A stretch of DNA of 64,000 nt, from assembly GCF_017833415.1 (NCBI RefSeq), contig NZ_JAFICC010000005.1, forward strand, positions 62,001-126,000. The letters are read 5' to 3'. Numbering within the stretch: position 1 is the stretch's first letter; each line of letters starts with the position of its first letter. Below the pieces are notes generated by a model. The model ran no database searches and was not told the origin of the DNA. It saw only the letters and a list, made by a program, of their open reading frames with translations. The translations under genes were made by a program, and so were the position numbers. This DNA is from Flavobacterium sp. 1355. GTDB taxonomy: Bacteria; Bacteroidota; Bacteroidia; Flavobacteriales; Flavobacteriaceae. This document shows, piece after piece, positions 54,069-62,772 of the stretch.

Positions 54069-54740
54069 ATGAAAACTAATGAAATTTTGCAAAGAGAGGT
54101 GCAGGAAGCAATTAAATTTGAGCCTTTGTTGCATGCAGCCGAAATTGGTGTGATTGTAAAAGATGCCATAGTCACCCTTACGGGAAATGTTGATTCACTT
54201 GTAAAGAAAACAGAAGCCCTGCATGCTGCAAAGAAAATTAAAGGAGTAGCGGCAATTGTAGATGAAATCCGGGTAATAATTGAGAAATCAGCTGCAGTTT
54301 CAGACCAGCATATTGCAGAAGAGCTTGTCAGTCATTTTAAAGAGGACCATATAGTTCCAAAAAATTCTGTCACCATAACGGTAGAAAAAGGTTTGGTTAC
54401 ACTTGATGGCATATTAGCTTGGAATTTCCAGAGAGACATTGCACAGGAATTGGTAGAAAACCAAGTAGGAATAAGAGGTGTAATCAATAACATTAAACTC
54501 AAAAAAGAACATTGTGATCAGGTAGAAAAAGAATTACTCCAAAAGGCATTGCAAAGACATTGGGCTTTTGATATGGATGAAATTAACATTCAGGTTGCGG
54601 GTGCAACGGTTCAGTTATCCGGAATGGTTGGTTCTCTTTTTCAAAAAGAAGAAGCGGAAAGAATTGCTTATAAAACCCCCGGCGTCATCAAAGTAGTAAA
54701 TCATTTAAAAGTGAATCTCGAACTGCCTTATCTATGTTAA
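54069..54740 (+). CDS. Triple BON-domain protein 2
   Basis: A 223-residue paralogue of the preceding gene (MKTNEILQREVQEAIKFEPL; three BON repeats with DAIVTLTGNVDSL, KGLVTLDGILAWNFQ and GATVQLSGMVGSLFQ). It is 18 bp downstream in the same operon. Together with the third copy at 58158 this makes three diverged BON paralogues in 5.5 kb. Confidence 0.88.
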   Translation: MKTNEILQREVQEAIKFEPLLHAAEIGVIVKDAIVTLTGNVDSLVKKTEALHAAKKIKGVAAIVDEIRVIIEKSAAVSDQHIAEELVSHFKEDHIVPKNSVTITVEKGLVTLDGILAWNFQRDIAQELVENQVGIRGVINNIKLKKEHCDQVEKELLQKALQRHWAFDMDEINIQVAGATVQLSGMVGSLFQKEEAERIAYKTPGVIKVVNHLKVNLELPYLC

Positions 54741-54760
54741 GCAGTTAAATAATATAAATT

Positions 54761-55489
54761 ATGATGCAACACAAAACCCAAACTGATATATCTGAAATTC
54801 AGTTTTTAGAAGGCCCGCAATCTAGGTTTACCGAACTGAAGTTTATATTGGCTACTTTATTTGAACTCATAAGATGCTTTAGAAAACTATATAATATTGG
54901 TCCTTGCATTACTTTTTTCGGATCAGCACGTTTTAATGAAGATCATCCATATTATGATTTTACCAGAAAAGCCGCCGGTGAATATGCCAAACTTGGTTTT
55001 ACGATAATGACAGGAGGCGGTCCTGGGCTTATGGAAGCAGCAAACCGCGGAGCAAAAGAAGTTGGAGGGAAATCTGTAGGATGTAATATTAAACTTCCGG
55101 TTGATCAAATGCCCAATTCTTATCTTGATAAATGGGTAGAAACAAAACATTTTTTTATTCGTAAAATACTTTTGGTAAAATATTCTTTTGCCTTTTTCGT
55201 CATGCCTGGTGGTTTTGGAACGTTAGATGAATATTTTGAAGCTCTTACACTAATTCAGACCGGCAAGATTAAAAACTTTCCAATTATAATTTTCAATGCA
55301 CAATATCATAGAGCACTTATTGAACATATTAACCTTATGAAGCAGCAGGGAACCATCAATGATGCTGATTCGAAGTTATTTATGATAACAGATGATATTG
55401 AAGAGGCAAGACTTTTTATCATTGAACATAGTATTAAACATTATGGATTAAAACCAAAAATTCAACAAATACCTATTGGCCGTATTTAA
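54761..55489 (+). CDS. LOG-family (TIGR00730) nucleotide phosphoribohydrolase
   Basis: The 242-residue Rossmann-like protein has CITFFGSARFNEDHP, TGGGPGLMEAANRGAKE (the PGGxGTxxE partner motif) and MPGGFGTLDEYFEALT. LOG enzymes hydrolyse nucleoside 5'-monophosphates to base and ribose-5-phosphate. It is third in the BON operon, 20 bp after BON 2. Its link to anaerobic stress is unexplained. Confidence 0.9.
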   Translation: MMQHKTQTDISEIQFLEGPQSRFTELKFILATLFELIRCFRKLYNIGPCITFFGSARFNEDHPYYDFTRKAAGEYAKLGFTIMTGGGPGLMEAANRGAKEVGGKSVGCNIKLPVDQMPNSYLDKWVETKHFFIRKILLVKYSFAFFVMPGGFGTLDEYFEALTLIQTGKIKNFPIIIFNAQYHRALIEHINLMKQQGTINDADSKLFMITDDIEEARLFIIEHSIKHYGLKPKIQQIPIGRI

Positions 55490-55548
55490 TTTTCCTGAAA
55501 TCTCGATATCCTGATTAAGTTTTTCATCTTAAGTAAAAGCCATGTTTT

Positions 55549-56196
55549 TTACTCCCTACTTTTATGAATATCTTTAATAATGTTATTTTTGAGCATATCA
55601 TCTATAATTAATTTTCCATACTCATGTGCCAGGCTTGCCTTATTGAAAGGATTAAAGGATTGTGTCTGTACAGAATATATAAACTTTTGGTCAGAAACAC
55701 TAAAAAGATTACTTTCCCAAAAATAATTAGTATTGTTAACATAGTATCCTTCTTCGTAAATCTTGTTATGAATAGCTGTATAGTAAATTGAAAAATCATT
55801 GGTATTATACCTTTCTTCTAAATCAAACATGCTTTTTGGTACATGATTTTTTTCTTTTTGTTTACTAAGTAATACGATTGTTAAAACTGCTGGTATGTCA
55901 TCTTTCATTAATTTTGAAACAATCTGTTTCTCATCAAGTCCTTCAATTGTTTTAAAACCATATAGTTCAATAGAAGAAATGGCATCATAACCAAGGTTGC
56001 AAAGATCAGCAGCAAGATGATTTTCCATTTGCTTACAAAGTGATTTGTCCTCCTCTTTAAGTATTGCAACTACAACAATTCGGCCAGTTTCCAAATTAAT
56101 TGGTTCTAAAATCATTCTGGAACTCACTATATTGGAGCTTGAACATTGTATCAATAAAACGCAAGACACTATAGTAATCCATTTAATTATTTTCAT
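55549..56196 (-). CDS. Lipoprotein of unknown function
   Basis: Not recognised by family. The 215 residues have a lipobox (CVLLIQCSSS) followed by a beta-rich domain (GRIVVVAILKEEDKSLCKQM; AVLTIVLLSKQKEKNHVPKS) of a kind seen in GNA1162/DUF4136-like envelope proteins. The frame opens at 56223, but the ATG at 56196 begins the signal peptide. It faces the LOG gene tail to tail and lies downstream of the uspA gene on the same strand. Confidence 0.6.
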   Translation of the reverse strand: MKIIKWITIVSCVLLIQCSSSNIVSSRMILEPINLETGRIVVVAILKEEDKSLCKQMENHLAADLCNLGYDAISSIELYGFKTIEGLDEKQIVSKLMKDDIPAVLTIVLLSKQKEKNHVPKSMFDLEERYNTNDFSIYYTAIHNKIYEEGYYVNNTNYFWESNLFSVSDQKFIYSVQTQSFNPFNKASLAHEYGKLIIDDMLKNNIIKDIHKSRE

Positions 56197-56364
56197 TGTG
56201 ACGGTTTTTGAATTAGGGTTCAACCAGACTAAAACATAATTGCATTAAGCAGCAATACTGAGGGATTAAAAAATCGTTGGGAAAACATTTGATAACTCTT
56301 ACTCTATAAAGCAGACTCAGGAAAGACTTAAAGTTCAAGCTGCTTTATCTGAATTTGGCCGTAA

Positions 56365-57201
56365 TTATTTATTTTTTCTAAAAACAATCATTGGTGTTCT
56401 TGTATTAAAACCTTTTTCAGAAGTTTTAAGGGGATCAAGTAGTTGCTCAAACCAGCTTCGGTTTTCTTTGTTAAACATGGTTATAATAGAAGGTTTGGTT
56501 TTCATAATGTCAATTTGCAGATGGCGCAATAAAGACACTTCCGGGTTTAATTTTTTGAAATAAAATGATACTTTGTCGGATTTGAATTTATGTTCTATTT
56601 TATTAAATTTTTTTTTGATTTCTTCTTCCTCTTTAAAATAATCATAATGGAATACTGCGATTGAAGCATCAAATGAAGCTGCAAATTTTTTAATCAGAGG
56701 CAGTTCACTTTCGATGTTTTCTAAATCAGACGGGTATAAAATATTGCTTAATTTTTTTATTCTGTAATGCCTAGGAACAACCAGTATCGGAACCGGAGAA
56801 TCTTGTAAAATTCTGGTAGTATGACTGCCCAGTAGCTTATTTACAATTCCGCCTCCTCTTGTGCTCATACAAATGTAATCGGCCTTGATTGTTTTTACAC
56901 AGTCCAAAATAGCTTCATTTACATCTAGTTTGTTTTCAACTCTATAATTTATTTTACCCGGTTGGATATTGGTTTGTCTGTATAGTGTATGTATAAATTT
57001 GATAAGAACTTGCTCTTGTTTTTTAGTATCAGGCTCAGAAAGGCCGGCAAAAGCAACAGTTGACCAGGGGTCAATAACAAATGATGTGTTTACATATAAA
57101 AACGTAAGTTCATCCCCAGTCTGTGAGGCAAACTGTATGGCAAAACGTACGGCTGGTTTGGAATGGTAAGATAAGTCGGTTGTAACAAGTATTTTTTTCA
57201 T
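56365..57201 (-). CDS. uspA: Tandem universal stress protein
   Basis: The 278 residues contain an N-terminal UspA domain (MKKILVTTDLSYHSKPAVRF; ATP-binding G-x2-G-x9-G-(S/T)-like GGGIVNKLLGSHTTRILQ, then SPVPILVVP) and a weaker second one (about 155-278, ILYPSDLENIESELPLIKKF) ending TPMIVFRKN. Tandem Usp proteins are induced by energy and oxygen limitation in many bacteria. It precedes an unknown lipoprotein gene and follows a membrane protein gene on the same strand. Confidence 0.9.
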   Translation of the reverse strand: MKKILVTTDLSYHSKPAVRFAIQFASQTGDELTFLYVNTSFVIDPWSTVAFAGLSEPDTKKQEQVLIKFIHTLYRQTNIQPGKINYRVENKLDVNEAILDCVKTIKADYICMSTRGGGIVNKLLGSHTTRILQDSPVPILVVPRHYRIKKLSNILYPSDLENIESELPLIKKFAASFDASIAVFHYDYFKEEEEIKKKFNKIEHKFKSDKVSFYFKKLNPEVSLLRHLQIDIMKTKPSIITMFNKENRSWFEQLLDPLKTSEKGFNTRTPMIVFRKNK

Positions 57202-57273
57202 GCTTTCGAAGTTTTTTATAATAGAAAAAGGTTGCGGCTATTTTTAATTTGATGAGAAATCGCGTTTTTAGTG

Positions 57274-57753
57274 CTATTTTGAAGCTAACTTCATTTCATT
57301 GACATACAGGTCCATTTTTTTCCATTGCCTGTGATTGATGGCTGTAGTGTCAATCTCAGTATTCCAGTCAAATCCGGGAAATAATTTTAATCTGTTTATA
57401 ACACGTTTTTTATACCCAAATGAAAAACGATCACCGCGCATTTGAAATTCTATGGTTTTATTTTTATTTATTAGGTTTTGGTATAAAATTGTTTGTGTTT
57501 TCCAGTCACCACCCCAAGTTAGAAAGGATTGTATAAAACATAAAATTCCTACCAGAATGAAAGTCATTAACTGTGATTTGTAGCTTTTTAATTTTCCGGT
57601 TAACTGGCCGATAATAAACACAAATGTGCAGGCAGCAATAAAAAAGATGATAAAATGAAGTTTTGAATTATTAATATAAAAAGCGGTATAACGATTCACT
57701 AGAGTCAGCGCTGTTGTAATAACAAACAGCAGATATAGTATTGTATTTTTCAT
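57274..57753 (-). CDS. Membrane protein of unknown function
   Basis: The 159-residue product has four hydrophobic segments in the first 85 residues (TILYLLFVITTALTLVNRYT; FIIFFIAACTFVFIIGQL; LMTFILVGILCFIQSFL) and a soluble C-terminal half rich in aromatic and basic residues. No family recognised. It is followed by uspA after 72 bp. Confidence 0.6.
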   Translation of the reverse strand: MKNTILYLLFVITTALTLVNRYTAFYINNSKLHFIIFFIAACTFVFIIGQLTGKLKSYKSQLMTFILVGILCFIQSFLTWGGDWKTQTILYQNLINKNKTIEFQMRGDRFSFGYKKRVINRLKLFPGFDWNTEIDTTAINHRQWKKMDLYVNEMKLASK

Positions 57754-57774
57754 ATTTTATGATGTTTATAAAAA

Positions 57775-57945
57775 TCAAAATTTATCTAAGTCATTTACTT
57801 CGGATTCCTCTTCATAAAGATTAGGGGGTGTGTTTAAATCTTTTTCGTATTGTTTGCGATCTTTATTGTTTTGTATAAAGATGTAAATCATCACAATTAA
57901 AATTACGATGCTCATAAATGCTAATATTATCCAGCTTGCCTCCAT
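57775..57945 (-). CDS. 56-residue single-span membrane protein
   Basis: ATG at 57945, TGA at 57775. One hydrophobic helix (ILAFMSIVILIVMIYIFI) then an acidic, charged tail (DRKQYEKDLNTPPNLYEEES). It precedes the 159-residue membrane protein gene and may be a small regulator or subunit; function unknown. Confidence 0.6.
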   Translation of the reverse strand: MEASWIILAFMSIVILIVMIYIFIQNNKDRKQYEKDLNTPPNLYEEESEVNDLDKF

Positions 57946-57956
57946 GATATTGATAG

Positions 57957-58052
57957 TTAAGAGTTTGTTTTTATAGAGTTTTGTCTTATATTATTGACAA
58001 GAATTACAGCTGTGATTGCTGTAATTGCCATTAAGGTTATTATTGTTTTCAT
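57957..58052 (-). CDS. 31-residue hydrophobic micro-protein
   Basis: ATG at 58052, TAA at 57957, encoding MKTIITLMAITAITAVILVN and a short polar tail. It lies 11 bp before the 56-residue gene on the same strand. It looks like a membrane micro-protein but length alone cannot exclude chance. Confidence 0.35.
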   Translation of the reverse strand: MKTIITLMAITAITAVILVNNIRQNSIKTNS

Positions 58053-58128
58053 AACTTTTTGTTTTAAGGTTAATTATTGGGAAGAATTGTAAAAATCAAA
58101 TTGCTGTCTGTTTTTTAAAAGCTTGTAA

Positions 58129-58152
58129 AAAGGGAGAATTTAATCTCCCTTT
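58129..58152 (-). terminator. Terminator of the YflT-like/BON operon
   Basis: AAAGGGAGA-ATTTAA-TCTCCCTTT; on the minus strand the 9-bp stem is followed by TTTTTAC. It starts 6 bp beyond the BON stop. Confidence 0.78.
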
Positions 58153-58157
58153 AAAAT

Positions 58158-58826
58158 TTATTCTGTTATGGCATATTTATGTTCCACAACAAGTTGATTA
58201 TCTACGGACCAGATTCCCGGGGTCTTCCAAACTATTTTTTCTGCCAGATCTTTTTGATAAAGCGAAGAAACAGCCCCGGTTAACATCACCTTTGTACCAT
58301 CGACCCTAACAAGTATATTTTCAGAGTGCAGTGACCAGTTGTTTGCTAAGGCTCTTATAATATTTTTTTTCTCAATTTCATTTTCTACCTCGGACTTGAT
58401 TTTGACACGGTTGGTTACTCCTTTAACACCAGTAAGATGGCTGATAGATTTAGTTGCAGCTTCTTTTTGATAATTCCAGCTTACCTCACCTTCCAAGGTA
58501 ACCCATCCTTTTTCAACTTTGACCTGAATTTTTTCCTGGGGAACAGTCCAATTATCTATCAAAGCCTTCAAAACATCCTTGGCAATGTCTTCATCAGACT
58601 TCGTATTACTTGAATATTTAATTTCAATTTCCTCGACAACTGCTTTTACGCCATCAACATTTTTAGCAGCATTTTCTGCTTCAATTTTTTTATAGTAGGC
58701 ATCCACAGTGCCCATAAGGGTTACGACACCATCTTTTGCAGTTACACCAATTTCCGCAGCATGTAGCTGCGGCTCCCATTTAATGGCATTCTGAACATCT
58801 CTTTGCAATTCTTCATTTGTTTTCAT
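58158..58826 (-). CDS. Triple BON-domain protein 3
   Basis: A 222-residue paralogue of the two BON proteins at 53391 and 54069: MKTNEELQRDVQNAIKWEPQ, then three BON repeats (DGVVTLMGTVDAYYKKIEAE; KGWVTLEGEVSWNYQKEAAT; GTKVMLTGAVSSLYQKDLAE). The frame extends to 58838, but MKTNEE at 58826 matches its paralogue's start. It lies 49 bp after the YflT-like gene and ends before a terminator. Confidence 0.87.
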   Translation of the reverse strand: MKTNEELQRDVQNAIKWEPQLHAAEIGVTAKDGVVTLMGTVDAYYKKIEAENAAKNVDGVKAVVEEIEIKYSSNTKSDEDIAKDVLKALIDNWTVPQEKIQVKVEKGWVTLEGEVSWNYQKEAATKSISHLTGVKGVTNRVKIKSEVENEIEKKNIIRALANNWSLHSENILVRVDGTKVMLTGAVSSLYQKDLAEKIVWKTPGIWSVDNQLVVEHKYAITE

Positions 58827-58875
58827 TTTAAATTTCATTTTGATAGTTAATAAAGCGACTGATCTTGAATTTGTT

Positions 58876-59403
58876 TTATAATTCGAAACTTTGACTTTCT
58901 AAAAGCATTCGGCTTTCTTTCTCTGCTATTGAATTTTCTTTAGGAATATGAATTTCCAGTATGTTGCGTATCATTTCAATCTTGGTATTTGTTTCTTGAG
59001 CAACTAACACATATTTTCGGGCTTTTACTTCGGTTTTATATTTTATGTTTTTCTCTTTTGAAAATCCCATACCGATAAGCGGCAGAGTAGCTCCTAAAAG
59101 TATAGCTGCACAGGCATATATTATTGGTATTCTAAAGTAAGGAAGACTCGCGGTGAAGTTGAAAATAAAAAGAAGTCCAAATAATAGTCCGGCTAGTCCT
59201 ATAGCAAATAAGCCGGTAGTGCTCCATTTTTCCATTTTGTCGTAAATGTTAAAGTATCCAAGAACATTTTGTTCTGTATAACAGTCTTTACCAATTATTG
59301 AAAATTTTGTAATGTCACAACCACTTTTTTTTAGTTTTTTGACTGCATCTTCAGCCTGCTGCAGTGTTTTATAATTTGCTACAAATAATTGTTGATTTTC
59401 CAT
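58876..59403 (-). CDS. YflT/general-stress-17M-like membrane protein
   Basis: The 175-residue protein begins with a soluble domain (LFVANYKTLQQAEDAVKKLK; CDITKFSIIGKDC) typical of heat- or general-stress membrane proteins, then two membrane helices (STTGLFAIGLAGLLFGLLFI; IPIIYACAAILLGATLPLIG) and a cytoplasmic end. It heads an operon with BON 3 and has an Fnr-type palindrome upstream. Confidence 0.75.
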   Translation of the reverse strand: MENQQLFVANYKTLQQAEDAVKKLKKSGCDITKFSIIGKDCYTEQNVLGYFNIYDKMEKWSTTGLFAIGLAGLLFGLLFIFNFTASLPYFRIPIIYACAAILLGATLPLIGMGFSKEKNIKYKTEVKARKYVLVAQETNTKIEMIRNILEIHIPKENSIAEKESRMLLESQSFEL

Positions 59404-59505
59404 GGCTCACTATTTTTTTAGTTGTTAAGATTAGGTTCAGTTTTTACAAATCATTAGAAGCCGGTTTACTATCAGGTATCTAAAAATTGCTGTAAAATAG
59501 CTTTG

Positions 59506-59550
59506 TAAAATTGCATTAAAACACAAAGAGTAAAAATGATCTGAATCATT
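59506..59550 (-). promoter_or_regulatory. Fnr-type palindrome and -7-like element for the YflT-like/BON operon
   Basis: AATGAT-CTGA-ATCATT (59535-59550); on the minus strand CAATTTTA (59513 to 59506, 6/8) ends 36.5 bp from the centre. No -7-like element lies at the same distance on the plus side. Confidence 0.5.
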
Positions 59551-59608
59551 TCTAATAATGACTTTTAGCACTTTTAACCGCAGTCTGAATATTTAACACC
59601 TAAAACGA

Positions 59609-59653
59609 TATGTTTGATATCATTTGTTTTTATTTGGTAACTCACTAATTTAG
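59609..59653 (+). promoter_or_regulatory. Fnr-type half-degenerate palindrome and -7 element for osmC
   Basis: TATGTT-TGAT-ATCATT (59609-59624), one degenerate half-site, and TAATTTAG (59646-59653, 7/8) ending 36.5 bp from the centre. The two boxes in this 277-bp gap point in opposite directions. Confidence 0.5.
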
Positions 59654-59725
59654 TGTACGGTTATGAGCAGTTAAATTGATTTGAAGCAGTGGAGAATTGC
59701 TTTCTATATTTCAAAAAATCATTAT

Positions 59726-60163
59726 ATGGAGACTTCAGCGGAATATCAGGTAGATTTGAAATGTAACGCAAATCAAAATGCAAGTGTAAGTACCGTTATT
59801 TTTAGCGATGATATAGAGGTGTCGTCTTATTCGTGTTTAAAAAATCTAAACGACGATGCATGGTCAGCAGAACATTTATTTCTCGCCGCCGTAGAAAGTT
59901 CGTATATGACAGCATTTTTTAGTACAGCCAAACATAAAGGAATAAAATTTAAAAGTTTTAAAAGTACAGCCCGTGCAACTATACTACTATCAGATGAATT
60001 TTCAGAGATAACCGATATTGTACTCAAACCGATTGTAATTATTGAGAAAAGTAGTACGGTCAATAAAACGCTCAAAATTTTTACACTCTGCAAGGAACAT
60101 TCTTTGGTTATAAAAGCTTTAAAAGTACGACTACATATATTTCCATCAGTCATTCTTGCATAA
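59726..60163 (+). CDS. OsmC-family peroxide/stress protein
   Basis: The 145-residue protein (from the ATG at 59726; an in-frame TTG at 59681 gives 15 more residues of doubtful value) shows the OsmC pattern: EYQVDLKCNANQNASV, DDAWSAEHLFLAAVESSYMT and FKSTARATILLSDEFSEIT. Canonical peroxidase cysteines are not obvious: the usual first Cys region reads AAVESSYMTAF and the second TLCKEHSLVI keeps one Cys, so peroxidase activity is questionable. It likely acts in envelope or oxidative stress; its promoter carries the island's palindrome. Confidence 0.78.
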   Translation: METSAEYQVDLKCNANQNASVSTVIFSDDIEVSSYSCLKNLNDDAWSAEHLFLAAVESSYMTAFFSTAKHKGIKFKSFKSTARATILLSDEFSEITDIVLKPIVIIEKSSTVNKTLKIFTLCKEHSLVIKALKVRLHIFPSVILA

Positions 60164-60267
60164 TTGTAATTGTTCTATTTCAATACTTTAAATCAAGCAG
60201 CTGTTAAACGAAACGCTTATTTTGTACTTTAAATATTATGTTGTAACCTAATTTAGCTATATGAACT

Positions 60268-62772
60268 ATGAATACAAATGAACAAGAAATACAGGGACTA
60301 AGTGTTGAGCAGGTAGCAGGTTTTAGAGCAAAATTTGGACTTAATACCTATAATTATAAAAAAGCCATCAGGTTTTTAGCTTTTTTAAAAAGCATTTTTG
60401 CAGAACCAATGATTCTTTTATTACTTGTTGCATCAGCGATTTACTTTATCAATAAACAATATAGCGATGCAATATTCCTTGCATTTTCAATTTTATTAAT
60501 TGCTGCAATATCACTTCACCAGGAAAAGAGAAGTCAAAATGCATTGGCAAAATTACAGGAATTTACAGAGCCTTTATGCAAAGTTATTCGTAATGGCGAG
60601 CAACAGAATATCAAAACACAAGATATTGTTGTGGGTGATCTGGTACTAGTTGAAGAAGGAGGATTGGTTCCCGCTGATGGCGTAATCATGCGTTCAAATG
60701 ATTTTTCGGTAAACGAATCGATACTTACTGGTGAATCAATGACTGTTTTTAAAGATAAAGAAAAGGAAGATAATAAAGTGTTTTCGGGAACTAACGTCCT
60801 GAGCGGACTGGCTATAATTAAAGTAACAGAAATAGGCAATCAAACAAGGCTGGGTAAAATAGGAAGTAGCCTCGAAGCTATTGCCGAAGAAAAGACACCA
60901 TTAGAGATTCAGATCGGGAATTTTATAAAAAAAATGGTTTTTGCCGGAGTTATAGTTTTTATTTTAGTCTGGGCTATCAATTATTCAAGAATGGGTAATA
61001 TTCTGGGAAGTCTTTTGGTAGCGCTTACTTTGGCAATGAGTATATTACCAGAAGAGATTCCTGTTGCTTTTACAACATTTATGGCACTAGGAGCGCGCCG
61101 GCTAATGAAAATGGGCATTGTAGTCAAACAAATGAAAACGGTTGAAACCCTCGGCAGTGCAACCATTATCTGTACAGATAAAACGGGAACCATAACTCAG
61201 AATAGAATGGAATTTGCCAGTCTTTATTTGCCGTCAGGACTCGAGGCAGACGTTAATACTTTTGGAGAATTAACAGAAACGCAGGATCTTTTAACAACTG
61301 CTATGTGGGCTAGTGAACCCATACCCTTTGATCCGATGGAGATATCTCTTCATAGCACTTATAAAAAGTTTACGGATAAGGATTTAACTTCCAATTTTAA
61401 AATGGTTCATGAATATCCTTTATCAGGCCAGCCGCCCATGATGACTCATATTTTTGAAGATGCTGCAGGAAATCGTGTTATCGCCGCAAAAGGAGCACCT
61501 GAAGCAATTTTTGAAGTTTGTCATCTTGCAAGTAAGGAAAGAGAAACTATGCTATTGGCAATGGATAAGTTAACCGGAAAAAGCTACAGGGTTCTTGGTG
61601 TTGCCAAAGGTGTTTTTGCAGGAAATAGTTATCCTGAAACACAGCAGAAAATTCCATTTGTATTTAAAGGTCTAATTGCTTTTTATGATCCGCCAAAGGA
61701 TAATATTACTCATGTTCTACAATCTTTTTACGAAGCCGGAATAGGAGTAAAGATCATTACCGGAGATAATGCCCGCACAACAAAGGCTATTGCTCAGCAG
61801 ATTGGTTTTAAAGGATTTGATAAAGCGATTACAGGCGATGAGCTAATGAAGTTGAGTGATTCAGAATTAAAAAGTAAAGTAATGGATATCAATTTGTTTA
61901 GTAGAATGTTTCCCGAAGCCAAGCTAAGAATTGTCAACGCTCTCAAAGCTAATGGACAAATTGTAGCTATGACTGGAGATGGCGTCAATGATGGACCTTC
62001 ACTTAAAGCAGCTCACATAGGCATTGCCATGGGAAAAAAAGGAACAGCCATAGCAAAAGATGCTGCCTCCCTTATTCTGGTAGAAGATGATCTTTCTAAA
62101 ATGGTAGATGCCATCGCAATGGGAAGGAGAATTTATACGAATCTCAAAAAGGCAATTCAATATATTATATCAATACATATCCCTATAATTCTGATCGTCT
62201 TTATTCCACTTGCTTTAGGATGGATTTATCCCAATATTTTCAGTCCGCTCCATGTAATTCTGCTTGAACTTATTATGGGGCCAACCTGTTCGATACTCTA
62301 TGAGAATGAACCTATTGAAGCCGATACCATGCAAAGAGGACCAAGAGCATTGACATCTACTTTTTTCAAGACAAAAGAATTGATAACAAGTATTTTGCAG
62401 GGTGTTGTTATTAGTATTGGAGTATTAGGTATATACCAGTGGTCATTATACAATCAATGGAATGAAGACAGCACGCGAAGTATGATTTTTTTGACTTTGA
62501 TTACGGCCAATGTTGTGCTCACATTAGTAAACCGATCTTTTTATTATTCATTATGGGTAACACTTCAATATAAAAATTTCATGGTTTCTCTTTTAATTGG
62601 TATTACAGTGCTTTTGGTTATACTGCTTTTTGCAGTACCCTTTTTACGCTCTTTATTTAATTTTGAAATGCTTACAATTTATCAGCTCATTGTATGTGTT
62701 TTGGCAGGATCAGTATCCGTATTATGGTTTGAGGTTCCAAAATATTTTACAAGGAAATGCAAAATCTCCTAG
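60268..62772 (+). CDS. P-type cation-transporting ATPase (P2-type, Ca2+-like)
   Basis: The 834-residue pump has an N-terminal cation-ATPase domain (EQEIQGLSVEQVAGFRAKFG), TGES in the actuator domain (NESILTGESMTVF), PEEIPVAFTT in helix 4 as ion site, the phosphorylation motif ICTDKTGTITQNRMEF, KGAPEAIF for nucleotide binding and the hinge TGDGVNDGPSLKAA. Bacterial members export calcium or other divalent ions. The end overlaps the convergent beta-CASP gene by 4 bp. It follows osmC after 104 bp with no palindrome of its own. Confidence 0.92.
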   Translation: MNTNEQEIQGLSVEQVAGFRAKFGLNTYNYKKAIRFLAFLKSIFAEPMILLLLVASAIYFINKQYSDAIFLAFSILLIAAISLHQEKRSQNALAKLQEFTEPLCKVIRNGEQQNIKTQDIVVGDLVLVEEGGLVPADGVIMRSNDFSVNESILTGESMTVFKDKEKEDNKVFSGTNVLSGLAIIKVTEIGNQTRLGKIGSSLEAIAEEKTPLEIQIGNFIKKMVFAGVIVFILVWAINYSRMGNILGSLLVALTLAMSILPEEIPVAFTTFMALGARRLMKMGIVVKQMKTVETLGSATIICTDKTGTITQNRMEFASLYLPSGLEADVNTFGELTETQDLLTTAMWASEPIPFDPMEISLHSTYKKFTDKDLTSNFKMVHEYPLSGQPPMMTHIFEDAAGNRVIAAKGAPEAIFEVCHLASKERETMLLAMDKLTGKSYRVLGVAKGVFAGNSYPETQQKIPFVFKGLIAFYDPPKDNITHVLQSFYEAGIGVKIITGDNARTTKAIAQQIGFKGFDKAITGDELMKLSDSELKSKVMDINLFSRMFPEAKLRIVNALKANGQIVAMTGDGVNDGPSLKAAHIGIAMGKKGTAIAKDAASLILVEDDLSKMVDAIAMGRRIYTNLKKAIQYIISIHIPIILIVFIPLALGWIYPNIFSPLHVILLELIMGPTCSILYENEPIEADTMQRGPRALTSTFFKTKELITSILQGVVISIGVLGIYQWSLYNQWNEDSTRSMIFLTLITANVVLTLVNRSFYYSLWVTLQYKNFMVSLLIGITVLLVILLFAVPFLRSLFNFEMLTIYQLIVCVLAGSVSVLWFEVPKYFTRKCKIS

